A DNA stretch of 14,020 nt, from assembly GCA_902797895.1 (NCBI GenBank), contig CADBUS010000004.1:1-14020 (forward strand), in the 5' to 3' direction. A program made the translations under genes and the position numbers. Position 1 is the first letter of the stretch; the number at the start of each line of letters is the position of its first letter. The notes under the pieces are model-generated. The model made no database searches. It was not told the origin of the DNA and worked only from the letters and a program-made list of their open reading frames with translations. This document shows, one piece after another, positions 6,063-13,924 of this stretch. Source of the stretch: an uncultured Bacteroidia bacterium. GTDB lineage: Bacteria; Bacteroidota; Bacteroidia; Bacteroidales; UBA932.

Positions 6063-7508
6063 ATGGCTTTTGCAAATAATGTAATGATAGTGCGCCAGGA
6101 TTTGCTGGCAAGGCTTGTTGAAATGTGGAGCAGGGGGGAGCTTGTTAAAGAGATAGATCACCTGCCTATTAACTTGAGCCCCAAAAGACAGAAAGTGATA
6201 GGCAGATGTTGTATTCATAAGGAGAGGGCTGTATGGAAATACAAGAGCCTGCCGCTTATGGGATTTGATATGAATGACGAGACCGATGAGCTGACTCCGC
6301 TCTCTTGGTATGCAAACGAAGCACTTACAAGAAAGATTCCTCACCGCAAAGATAATCTTATGTGTGTGATAGATGAGGCCTGCTCCTCCTGCGTTAAAAT
6401 CAGTTATGAGGTAACCAACCTCTGCCGCGGTTGCGTGGCAAGGCCCTGCTATATGAACTGCCCAAAGGAGGCGATTCATTTCAATAGCAACGGAAAGGCG
6501 GAGATAGACCACTCTCTGTGTATAAACTGCGGCAAATGCCACCAAGCCTGCCCATATCACTCAATTGTTTATATACCAATACCTTGCGAGGAGGCTTGCC
6601 CTGTAAAGGCTATCCAAAAAGATGAATATGGAGTTGAGCATATAGATGAGAGCAAGTGCATCTATTGCGGCAAGTGCATAAATGCCTGCCCGTTTGGTGC
6701 CATCTTTGAGGTCTCTCAGATTTTTGATGTGTTGCAGGGGCTAAAAGAGGGGGAGGAGATGGTTGCCATTGTAGCACCGGCAATACTCTCGCAGTTTAAG
6801 GATGTACCTGTAGAGAGGGTATATGGCGCTATTAAATCGTTAGGATTCAAAGATGTAATAGAGGTAGCGCAGGGAGCAATGGATACCACTTATAACGAGG
6901 CAATGGAGCTTAAAGAGAAGATTGAGAAAAACGAGCCGTTTATGACCACAAGTTGCTGCCCGTCTTGGATAGAGCTTGTAAGAAAGCATATACCTCAGAT
7001 GAAGCCTCACGTATCAACCACAGGCTCCCCTATGTACTACACCGCAAAAATTGCAAAGCAGAAATACCCCAATGCAAAAGTGGTATTCATAGGCCCTTGC
7101 CTTGCAAAAAAGAAAGAGGTGAGGGATAACCCTGATACCGATATTGCGCTCACATTTGAGGAGATAGGCAGCGTTTTCAAGGGGCTTAAGATAGACTTCA
7201 ATACAGTAGAGCCGCTTGTTCCTCAGATAGAGTCCTACAAGGCCGCACACGGTTTTGCACAGAGCGGAGGAGTTATTGGAGCAGTTAAGTACATACTTAA
7301 AGATGAAACAATTAAGGCCACAGCTGTTGCCAATTTGGATAAAAAGAATGTGGCTCTGCTCAGAAGTTATGCAATAACAGGCAAGGCCCCTACTCCGTTT
7401 ATTGAGGTAATGGCCTGCGAGGGCGGCTGTGCTACAGGACCTTGTATCTATAACGATCCTGCAACAGCTACAAGAAATATGAACGAGGCTATGGCCAAGA
7501 TGAAATAG
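6063..7508 (+). CDS. [FeFe] hydrogenase-like iron-sulfur protein (probably group B)
   Basis: Cytosolic iron-sulfur protein (481 aa) with an H-cluster domain, expected to couple ferredoxin to H2. After an N-terminal region (1-105), four Cys motifs follow: CRGCVARPCYMNC (121-133), CINCGKCHQACP (153-164), CEEACP (175-180) and CIYCGKCINACP (199-210), enough for about three [4Fe-4S] clusters. The H-cluster motifs are L1 TTSCCPSW (295-302), L2 GPCLAKKKE (344-352) and L3 MACEGGCATGPC (450-461). The four ligand cysteines correspond to C299, C346, C452 and C456, and C298 matches the proton-relay Cys of group A enzymes. L2 and L3 differ from group A (MPCxxKKxE, MACPGGCxxGGGQP) and fit the group B proteins common in gut Bacteroidales, as I recall. 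No signal peptide. The HydEFG maturases needed for activity are not in the window. A non-H2 sensory role cannot be excluded. Confidence 0.82.
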   Translation: MAFANNVMIVRQDLLARLVEMWSRGELVKEIDHLPINLSPKRQKVIGRCCIHKERAVWKYKSLPLMGFDMNDETDELTPLSWYANEALTRKIPHRKDNLMCVIDEACSSCVKISYEVTNLCRGCVARPCYMNCPKEAIHFNSNGKAEIDHSLCINCGKCHQACPYHSIVYIPIPCEEACPVKAIQKDEYGVEHIDESKCIYCGKCINACPFGAIFEVSQIFDVLQGLKEGEEMVAIVAPAILSQFKDVPVERVYGAIKSLGFKDVIEVAQGAMDTTYNEAMELKEKIEKNEPFMTTSCCPSWIELVRKHIPQMKPHVSTTGSPMYYTAKIAKQKYPNAKVVFIGPCLAKKKEVRDNPDTDIALTFEEIGSVFKGLKIDFNTVEPLVPQIESYKAAHGFAQSGGVIGAVKYILKDETIKATAVANLDKKNVALLRSYAITGKAPTPFIEVMACEGGCATGPCIYNDPATATRNMNEAMAKMK

Positions 7509-7549
7509 GCGTGTAAAAACAAAAGAAGCAGATAAAAGAGAGAATACAG

Positions 7550-9463
7550 ATGAGTAAAGAGGATGTAAAGAAAAGAGAAGAAAATTATAGTGCAGAGGAT
7601 ATTCAGCACCTTGAGTGGGCAGACCATTTGCGCAAAAGGCCCGGAATGTACCTCGGCAAGTTGGGAGATGGCAGCGAGCCTGATGACGGAATCTACATCC
7701 TGTTCAAAGAGATTGTAGATAATGCTGTAGATGAGTTCAATATGGGGCACGGCAAGAGTGTGGACATTACTTTGGACGAGGCTACAGGAGAGGTTTGCGT
7801 GAGAGATTACGGCAGAGGTATTCCACTTGAAAAACTTGTGGTTTCTGTTGGAGAGATGAATACCAGCGGAAAGTACGGCTCTTCTGCATACGGCAAGTCC
7901 GTTGGATTGAACGGTGTTGGTGCAAAGGCTGTAAACGCCACATCAAAAACTTTTTATGCCCAATCTTGGAGAGACGGAAAAACAGCATACGCCTATTTTG
8001 AGGAGGGTAAACTTAAACACACAGCAGAGGAGGATGCTCCGGCACAAAAGAACGGAACTCTGATAAGATACACAGCAGACCCTACTCTCTATGAGAACTA
8101 CAAGTACAACTTGAGTTACATAGATACTATGCTCCGCAACTACGCCTATCTTAATACTGGGCTTACAATACACTTTAACAAGAGTACCTATCACTCCAAA
8201 AACGGCCTGTTGGATCTTATTACAGATAATATGTCTGAACAGCCGCTATACTCCCCTATCCACATAAAAGGCACAGATATAGAGGTAGTTATAACACACG
8301 GTACAGAAACCGGAGAGAATATCTACTCCTTTGTAAACGGGCAGAATACATACCACGGAGGAACACACCTTACAGCCTTCAAGGAGGCGGTTGCCAAAAC
8401 CATAAAAGATTTCTTCCAGAAAGATTATGATCCTAAGGATGTGAGGGAATCGATAGTGGCAGCTATAGCAATAAGGATAGCGGAGCCGGGTTTTGCAAAC
8501 CAGACCAAAACCTATCTGAACTCCAAGCTCACAAATACAGCTGATAAAGGAGGAATAGCAATAAGAACATTCATTGGCAACTTTCTTGCCTCAGAACTTG
8601 ATAATTATCTCCACAAAAACCCGAATGTAGCAGAAAAGCTGCAGAAGAAAATTATTGCAAACGAGAAGGAGCGCAAGGAGATTTCTGCAATCATCAAGAA
8701 GAAGAGGAACAAGAAGGGAATGATATTCAACGATAAGATAAGAGATTGCAAAGTTCACTATACAGATAAAAAGAACCCTCTTGCAGAGGAGAGTACCATC
8801 TTCATTACAGAGGGAAACTCTGCAAGCGGAACAGTATCTCAGGCCAGAAATGCTGACTATCAGGCGGTTTTCTCATTAAGAGGGAAGCCGCTCAACACCT
8901 ACGGTAAATCTAAAAAGGTACTTTACTACGATAAAGACAAGAGCAGCAAGGAGCTTAATATGCTCTTGGATGCACTTGATATTGAGGAGGATATAGATAA
9001 TCTCAGATATAACAGAATTGTAATTGCAACAGATGCAGATGTAGATGGTATGCACATAAGAATGCTTATGCTTACATTCTTTTTGCAGTTTTATCCTGAG
9101 ATTATTCGCAGAGGGCATCTCTATATACTTCAAACTCCGCTCTTTAGAGTGCGCAAAAAGAAGAAGGATAACTCCTTTGATGTGCGCTACTGCTATACCG
9201 ATTCAGAGAAGGAAAAGGCTATCAAGGAGCTTGGAGAGAAATCTGAAATAACCCGATTCAAAGGACTTGGAGAGATTTCTCACGAGGAGTTCGGCAACTT
9301 TATAGGAGAGCAGATGAGGTTGGATACGGTAAAGTTAGACCAAGACGACTCTATTCACGATTTATTGGAATTTTATATGGGCAAAAACACCTTCTCTCGC
9401 CAACTCTTTATTATGCAGAACCTTAGAGAAGAGGTAGCCCTTGCGGAGAGAACATTCGATTAA
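7550..9463 (+). CDS. parE: DNA topoisomerase IV subunit B (type IIA, GyrB/ParE family)
   Basis: ATPase and TOPRIM subunit (637 aa) of the decatenating type IIA topoisomerase, partner of ParC. GHKL ATPase domain: EIVDNAVDEF (Glu54, Asn58, Asp61), DYGRGIP (86-92) and the lid GLNGVGAKAVNA (119-130). Transducer domain about 235-400 with YLNSKL (322-327). TOPRIM domain: catalytic Glu421 in EGNSASG, FSLRGKPLNTYG (441-452) and metal-binding DADVDG (495-500). The C-terminus has RFKGLGEI and FYMGKN. The length and the lack of the long GyrB insert, plus SVGLNGVG and SASG, match the Bacteroidota ParE type rather than GyrB. Odd: the TOPRIM motif has Asn423 where most family members have Asp. parC does not follow; the next gene begins 2 nt after the stop. 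ParE versus a second GyrB-like protein is the main alternative. Confidence 0.9.
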   Translation: MSKEDVKKREENYSAEDIQHLEWADHLRKRPGMYLGKLGDGSEPDDGIYILFKEIVDNAVDEFNMGHGKSVDITLDEATGEVCVRDYGRGIPLEKLVVSVGEMNTSGKYGSSAYGKSVGLNGVGAKAVNATSKTFYAQSWRDGKTAYAYFEEGKLKHTAEEDAPAQKNGTLIRYTADPTLYENYKYNLSYIDTMLRNYAYLNTGLTIHFNKSTYHSKNGLLDLITDNMSEQPLYSPIHIKGTDIEVVITHGTETGENIYSFVNGQNTYHGGTHLTAFKEAVAKTIKDFFQKDYDPKDVRESIVAAIAIRIAEPGFANQTKTYLNSKLTNTADKGGIAIRTFIGNFLASELDNYLHKNPNVAEKLQKKIIANEKERKEISAIIKKKRNKKGMIFNDKIRDCKVHYTDKKNPLAEESTIFITEGNSASGTVSQARNADYQAVFSLRGKPLNTYGKSKKVLYYDKDKSSKELNMLLDALDIEEDIDNLRYNRIVIATDADVDGMHIRMLMLTFFLQFYPEIIRRGHLYILQTPLFRVRKKKKDNSFDVRYCYTDSEKEKAIKELGEKSEITRFKGLGEISHEEFGNFIGEQMRLDTVKLDQDDSIHDLLEFYMGKNTFSRQLFIMQNLREEVALAERTFD

Positions 9464-9465
9464 CT

Positions 9466-10068
9466 ATGAGCAGAAAGCAGAAATTTGGCAAATGGCTCCT
9501 TAAAAGAATGGGATGGAGTGCCGTAGGCGAGATTGCCCCTGAGCCCAAATGCGTTCTGCTTGGAGTGCCCCACACATCGGTAGTAGATTTTGTTGTGGCG
9601 TGGGCCTTTTACACCTCTATAGGCGGTACCCCTAACATTATGATAAAGAAGGAGTTCTTCTTTTGGCCAATGGGCATTTTGCTAAGAAAGATGGGGGCTG
9701 TGCCTGTAGATAGGAGCAAAGGGGCGAGCGTTGCTATGCACAGCATACAGACAATGCAAAAGGCTGAAAAAATGCACCTTGCAATAGCTCCGGAGGGAAC
9801 ACGCAAAAAGACAGAGAGATGGAAGATGGGCTTTTTGACAATAGCCCGCCTTTGCAATGTACCCATCTATTTGGGCTACTTTGATTACGGCACCAAAAGA
9901 GTTGGCAAGGGGGTTAGGTTTATGCCTACAGACAATCCCAAGGAGGATTTGAAAAAGATACAGGCACACTATGCCGCACTCAACCTAAAAGGGAGAAAAC
10001 CAAACAGCTACAGCTGTGGCAATGTGGAGCCTAAACTAATTGAAGAAGACATAGATACAGAGCCTTAA
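9466..10068 (+). CDS. PlsC-family 1-acylglycerol-3-phosphate acyltransferase-like protein
   Basis: A 200-aa acyltransferase of the LPLAT fold, likely acylating a lysophospholipid or related acceptor at the inner membrane. The catalytic HX4D motif is PHTSVVDF (His36, Asp41). Block II is GAVPVDRS (77-84), block III is APEGTRKK (108-115), and VPIYLGYFD (132-140) fits block IV. The protein is shorter than classical PlsC (about 240 aa) and lacks a clear N-terminal membrane helix; it resembles the compact acyltransferases common in Bacteroidota and proteobacteria whose true acceptor is usually not known. The start ATG is 2 nt after the parE stop, implying translational coupling with parE, and tolC-like follows after 12 nt. 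A role in phosphatidic acid synthesis is family inference only. Confidence 0.82.
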   Translation: MSRKQKFGKWLLKRMGWSAVGEIAPEPKCVLLGVPHTSVVDFVVAWAFYTSIGGTPNIMIKKEFFFWPMGILLRKMGAVPVDRSKGASVAMHSIQTMQKAEKMHLAIAPEGTRKKTERWKMGFLTIARLCNVPIYLGYFDYGTKRVGKGVRFMPTDNPKEDLKKIQAHYAALNLKGRKPNSYSCGNVEPKLIEEDIDTEP

Positions 10069-10080
10069 CAGGAATACGAT

Positions 10081-11640
10081 ATGCACTCTAAAAGATGTAT
10101 GGATATGGCTATTAGGAAGAGGATTTTGGTTGCTGCGGTAATAGTGTATGCCCTGGCAACCCTTACAGAGAGCAACAAATGCTACTCCCAGAGATATACT
10201 CTAAAGGAGTATGAGCAATTTGCGCTTACCAACAGCAAAAATCTGAAGGTTGCCCAAGAGAGAATAAATGCGGCGGAGAATATGAGAAAAGCGGCATTTA
10301 CTCAGTTTTTACCAAATGTTCAGGCCGTTGGCACATATATGTGGAATCAGAAGAATATCTCTCTGCTGAGCGAAGATGCCCTGTTGCCTATCGGGAGTAA
10401 AATGGCAGATGGCAGCTTTGGATTTACACCAGATCAGATTTCAAACAAGTGGACCATTATAGATGGGCAGCCTGTGCCGCTGGATGCCTCCGGAGTGCCA
10501 TTTGATCCAAAGGCAGAGCCGAATAAAATATTATGGAAGCAATATGCCTATTTGCCCAAAAGCTCAATGACTTACGATATTCACAATGTTTTTGCGGCAG
10601 GTATCGGATTTACTCAACCGCTCTTTTTAGGAGGCAAAATTAGGGAGCTCAACCGTATTGCAAAATCTACTGAGAATGTGGCGCGGTTGCAGCTCGATAA
10701 CAGCCGCGAGGAGCTTATAATAAATGTGCAGCAGGCCTATTGGACAACCATATCGCTGATAAACAAAAAGAGGTTGGCTGAAAAGTATGCACAGCTTTTG
10801 GAAACTTTGGAGAAAAATGTGCAGCTCTCTATAAACGAGGGAGTTGCAACCAAAGGAGATTTGCTCAATGTGAGGGTAAAACTCAATGAGGCACGCCTTG
10901 CACTAACAAGAGCTACAGATGGTGTTGCTCTCTCCAAAATGGCTCTTATGAGAGTGTGCGGACTTGACCTTAATAGCAACTATTCTCTTGCAGATGAGAA
11001 CCTTACACAAGAGGAATATCTATCAGAACAGCATAATTTCATCCCACGCGATTACGACATTAATAAAGTTATTGACGGCCGCGCAGAGATAAAAGAGTTG
11101 GAGCAATTGCAGAATATTTCTCATAGTCAAGTGAATATAGCGCGTAGCCGCTTTATGCCCAATATTATTGCATCGGTAAATTATCTTACCACCAATCCAA
11201 ATACTTTTAATGGCTTTGAGAATAAATTCAAGGGGATGTTTACCGCAGGAGTGGCTGTAACCATTCCTATATTCCACTTTGGAGACCGCATCTATACACT
11301 TAGAGCTGCAAAGGCAGAGGAGAGAATAGTAAACCTCCGCATAGATGAAGTTAAAGAGCTTATAAATCTGCAAGTTACACAGGCCAACTTCAAGATGAAC
11401 GAGGCGGTAAAACGCTATGAGGCTGCCCATAGTAATATCAACGCAGCAGAGGAGAATCTTAAACTTGCAGAGCTCTCATACAAGGAGGGGCTTATAAGCA
11501 TTACCGATTTGCTTGGAGCTCAAACCGCCTGGGTATCTGCCTGTTCAGATGTCATAGATGCCGCAATAGAGTTAAGGATGTGCAACCTGCATCTTAGGAA
11601 GGCTTTGGGAATGAGTAACATAGAAGAGCCGCAGAATTAG
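10081..11640 (+). CDS. TolC-family outer-membrane efflux channel
   Basis: Outer-membrane component of a tripartite exporter (519 aa). A hydrophobic stretch at about 15-28 after basic residues (RKR at 12-14) is a signal peptide; mature protein probably starts near 37, with no clear lipobox. Two OEP repeats follow: the first (about 40-290) with AGIGFTQPLFLGGKI (173-187) and ATKGDLLNVRVKLNEARL (256-273), the second (about 335-510) with AGVAVTIPIFHFGDR (389-403) and SYKEGLISITDLLGAQTAW (466-484). The paired beta-strand plus long-helix pattern is diagnostic of TolC. Alternative starts at Met7 or Met9 would give a more usual signal peptide length. Insertion of about 70 residues (90-160) in the first half is larger than in E. 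coli TolC. Adaptor and permease genes follow, forming one export operon. Confidence 0.92.
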   Translation: MHSKRCMDMAIRKRILVAAVIVYALATLTESNKCYSQRYTLKEYEQFALTNSKNLKVAQERINAAENMRKAAFTQFLPNVQAVGTYMWNQKNISLLSEDALLPIGSKMADGSFGFTPDQISNKWTIIDGQPVPLDASGVPFDPKAEPNKILWKQYAYLPKSSMTYDIHNVFAAGIGFTQPLFLGGKIRELNRIAKSTENVARLQLDNSREELIINVQQAYWTTISLINKKRLAEKYAQLLETLEKNVQLSINEGVATKGDLLNVRVKLNEARLALTRATDGVALSKMALMRVCGLDLNSNYSLADENLTQEEYLSEQHNFIPRDYDINKVIDGRAEIKELEQLQNISHSQVNIARSRFMPNIIASVNYLTTNPNTFNGFENKFKGMFTAGVAVTIPIFHFGDRIYTLRAAKAEERIVNLRIDEVKELINLQVTQANFKMNEAVKRYEAAHSNINAAEENLKLAELSYKEGLISITDLLGAQTAWVSACSDVIDAAIELRMCNLHLRKALGMSNIEEPQN

Positions 11641-11675
11641 GCTCGCAATAAAATTGTATATAAAAGACAAGTGAT

Positions 11676-12680
11676 ATGAAAAAGTTACAGCAAAGTACAA
11701 TAAGCCTATTGGTTGGCTTGGCAGCACTGCTTTTGGTTGTGATTGTGCTGATGTTGATTGGTTGGATTACATCCAAACCTATGAAAATTACTCTACAGGG
11801 GAGTGTTGAGGCACGCGAATACAGAGTATCCGGCAAAGTACCGGGAAGAGTACATCAACTGCTCTACAACGAGGGAGATACTGTATCCAAGGGGCAGGTT
11901 GTAGTAACTTTAGACAGCCCTGAGATTCAGGCAAAAATCATTCAGGCAAATGCACAAAGAGTTGCAGCACAAGCTATTAAAGCAAAGGCATCAGGCTCCG
12001 CAAGAGCAGAACTTGTAGAGGGAGCATACGAGCAGTGGCAAAAGGCAAAAGTGGGAGTTGAGATAGCCCGCAAATCATACGAGAGGGTTGAAAACCTTTT
12101 CAAACAGGAGGTGGTTTCTGCACAAAAGAGAGATGAAGTAAAAGCGCAGTACGACGCGGCTGTTGCCACAGAAAAGGCAGCCAAGAGCCAATATAATATG
12201 GCAAAAAATGGAGCGCAGATAGAAGACCGCCTTGCAGCTCAAGCGGCAGTAGATGCAGCAAAGGCAGATGTTGAGCAGGTTAACTCCTATATCGATGAGA
12301 TAAATTTAACATCCCCTATCAATGGCATTATTACGGAGATTTTTCCAAAGGTTGGGGAACTTGTTGGGCAAGGTGCTCCGATTATGACTGTTACAGATAT
12401 TGAGGATGTCTGGTTCTCTTTCAATATCAGAGAAGATTTGCTGAAAGGTTTAACCAACGGCTCAATAATAAAGGTTGAGATTCCGGCGCTCGGAGGTTCA
12501 ACCCTATATGAGGCAAAGGTCTATTTTATAAATGTAATGGCCTCGTATGCAACCTGGAAACCTACAAAGGTATCGGGAGAGTTTGATGCCAAAACCTTTG
12601 AAGTTAGAGCAAGGCCGGTTGAGCATATCCCCGGCCTCAGAGTTGGAATGAGCGCTATTATAAGGGAGCATCCGGAGTAA
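11676..12680 (+). CDS. HlyD-family periplasmic adaptor (membrane fusion protein)
   Basis: Periplasmic adaptor linking the inner-membrane permease to the TolC-like channel (334 aa). One N-terminal membrane anchor (about 9-32). The first half of the lipoyl domain is GKVPGRVHQLLYNEGDTVSK (53-72) and VTLDSPE; a long Ala/Lys/Glu-rich coiled-coil hairpin (about 84-205) follows; the second lipoyl half is LTSPINGIITEIFPKVGELV (211-230). A beta-barrel domain starts at DVWFSFNIRED (244-254), and GLRVGMSAII (320-329) closes the membrane-proximal part. This architecture is closest to the HlyD/EmrA/YbhG type rather than RND adaptors, which are usually lipoproteins. Located 35 nt after the channel gene and 56 nt before the permease. 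Substrate unknown. Confidence 0.92.
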   Translation: MKKLQQSTISLLVGLAALLLVVIVLMLIGWITSKPMKITLQGSVEAREYRVSGKVPGRVHQLLYNEGDTVSKGQVVVTLDSPEIQAKIIQANAQRVAAQAIKAKASGSARAELVEGAYEQWQKAKVGVEIARKSYERVENLFKQEVVSAQKRDEVKAQYDAAVATEKAAKSQYNMAKNGAQIEDRLAAQAAVDAAKADVEQVNSYIDEINLTSPINGIITEIFPKVGELVGQGAPIMTVTDIEDVWFSFNIREDLLKGLTNGSIIKVEIPALGGSTLYEAKVYFINVMASYATWKPTKVSGEFDAKTFEVRARPVEHIPGLRVGMSAIIREHPE

Positions 12681-12703
12681 TAAGAAGTAATAAGAAGTAA
12701 TAA
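12678..12703 (+). repeat. 10-bp tandem repeat with TAATAA in all three frames
   Basis: The decamer TAATAAGAAG occurs as two full copies and a partial third (TAATAA at 12678, 12688 and 12698). The first copy includes the adaptor stop codon. Because the period is 10, the three TAATAA double stops fall in three different frames. Nothing else is recognised in the 56-nt gap up to the permease start. Confidence 0.85.
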
Positions 12704-12736
12704 AGAGAGCTTTATTAGAGTAAACCGATAGGCACA

Positions 12737-13924
12737 ATGGCCGAAAAACAGAAAAATATGATAAGGCACATACTTATGGTGCTCAGCCGAGAACTGCAAA
12801 TTATGTTCAGTAGGCCTATCTATCTCTATGGTACTGTATTAGTACTCTCTTTCTGCGCAATTTTCTTTATATCTATGATGCACGAGGGGCTGCCTGAAAA
12901 GGTGCCGGTTGGGGTGGTTGATATGGATGAATCCTATGTCTCCAGAACTGCCGTAAAACAGATAGAGGCACTCCAAGGTGTAAAGATTGTAAACAGCTAC
13001 AGCAATTTCCACGAGGCCAGAGCTGCTATGCAAAGAGGTGAGATTTACGGATTTATACTTTTTCCTAAAAATCTTTATGTAGATGTGGTTAACGGTCTGC
13101 GCCCAACTCTGCAATGCTACTATACAGAGGCTTATATGGTGCCCGGCACGCTGGCGTATCGTAACTTCCTCACTATGGCCAACATACTCAACGCAGGAGT
13201 AAGGCGAGCAAACCTCAGGGCACACGGGGTAAGCGAGTATCAGATAATGGCGCAACTCCAGCCTATAAGCATAGATTTGCACTGTATTGGCAACCCTTGG
13301 AGCAGCTACGCCATATATCTTATATCCATAATATGGCCTGGAATACTCTCGCTCTGCGTAATAGTAATGACCGTTTTCACAATAGGTTTTGAACTTAAAC
13401 AACGCACTACAAGAGAGTGGCTTAGAGAGGCCGGCAATAGCGTGGTAAATGCGTTGGTAGGAAAACTTACACCATATTTTGCTATCTATATGGTAATGGG
13501 CCTCTCGTTTTTGATGCTCATTTACAGAATAATAGGCTATCCGCTTATGGGGCCGCTATGGATAATGGTGCTTCTTATAACCTTGCTTATACTTACCTCT
13601 CAGGCAATTGGCATATTCTTCATAGGGCTTTTCCCTGTTTTGAGAGATGCCCTCAGCGCGGCATCGCTCTACTCAGTGCTTGCGCTCTCTATGTGCGGAA
13701 TGACCTATCCTGTGGAGATGATGATTAGGCCTATGCAGGGTTTTGCACAACTCTTTCCGCTCAGGCAGTACTACCTGATATATGTAAAATGGGGAATGTT
13801 AAACTCCGGAATTGCAGATTGCTGGATTAATCTGCTCGGGCTATGCGCATTCTTTATACTGCCGTTTATGGTGGTGCCAAGGCTGCACCAGGCAATGATA
13901 AAACTCAACTATCCTACTAAGTAA
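12737..13924 (+). CDS. ABC-2-type transporter permease
   Basis: Inner-membrane permease (395 aa) of an export system. One membrane helix near the N-terminus (about 30-47), a large periplasmic domain (about 50-190, with PVGVVDMDES at 57-66 typical of the family), then five helices (about 192-215, 243-264, 271-297, 303-323 and 363-383). The segment GMTYPVEMMIRPMQGFAQLF (321-340) followed by PLRQYY is the conserved ABC-2 C-terminal signature. This layout matches YhhJ/YbhS/YbhR-type permeases. There is no Walker A or ABC signature, so an ATP-binding subunit must come from elsewhere, if one is used. The gene follows the adaptor and overlaps the next permease by one base (TAATG), indicating coupled translation of a heterodimer. 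Confidence 0.9.
   Translation: MAEKQKNMIRHILMVLSRELQIMFSRPIYLYGTVLVLSFCAIFFISMMHEGLPEKVPVGVVDMDESYVSRTAVKQIEALQGVKIVNSYSNFHEARAAMQRGEIYGFILFPKNLYVDVVNGLRPTLQCYYTEAYMVPGTLAYRNFLTMANILNAGVRRANLRAHGVSEYQIMAQLQPISIDLHCIGNPWSSYAIYLISIIWPGILSLCVIVMTVFTIGFELKQRTTREWLREAGNSVVNALVGKLTPYFAIYMVMGLSFLMLIYRIIGYPLMGPLWIMVLLITLLILTSQAIGIFFIGLFPVLRDALSAASLYSVLALSMCGMTYPVEMMIRPMQGFAQLFPLRQYYLIYVKWGMLNSGIADCWINLLGLCAFFILPFMVVPRLHQAMIKLNYPTK

Noticed and set aside
6009..6560. 183-codon minus-strand frame opposite the hydrogenase start
   Set aside because: Shadow of the conserved Cys-motif region; no promoter or recognisable domain.
11649..11656. TAAAATTG before the adaptor gene as a separate promoter
   Set aside because: One mismatch to TAnnTTTG and no -33 element; the 35-nt gap fits an operon.
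12839..13402. 187-codon minus-strand frame opposite the permease
   Set aside because: Mirrors the permease coding sequence; Tyr/Cys/His-rich translation without family resemblance.
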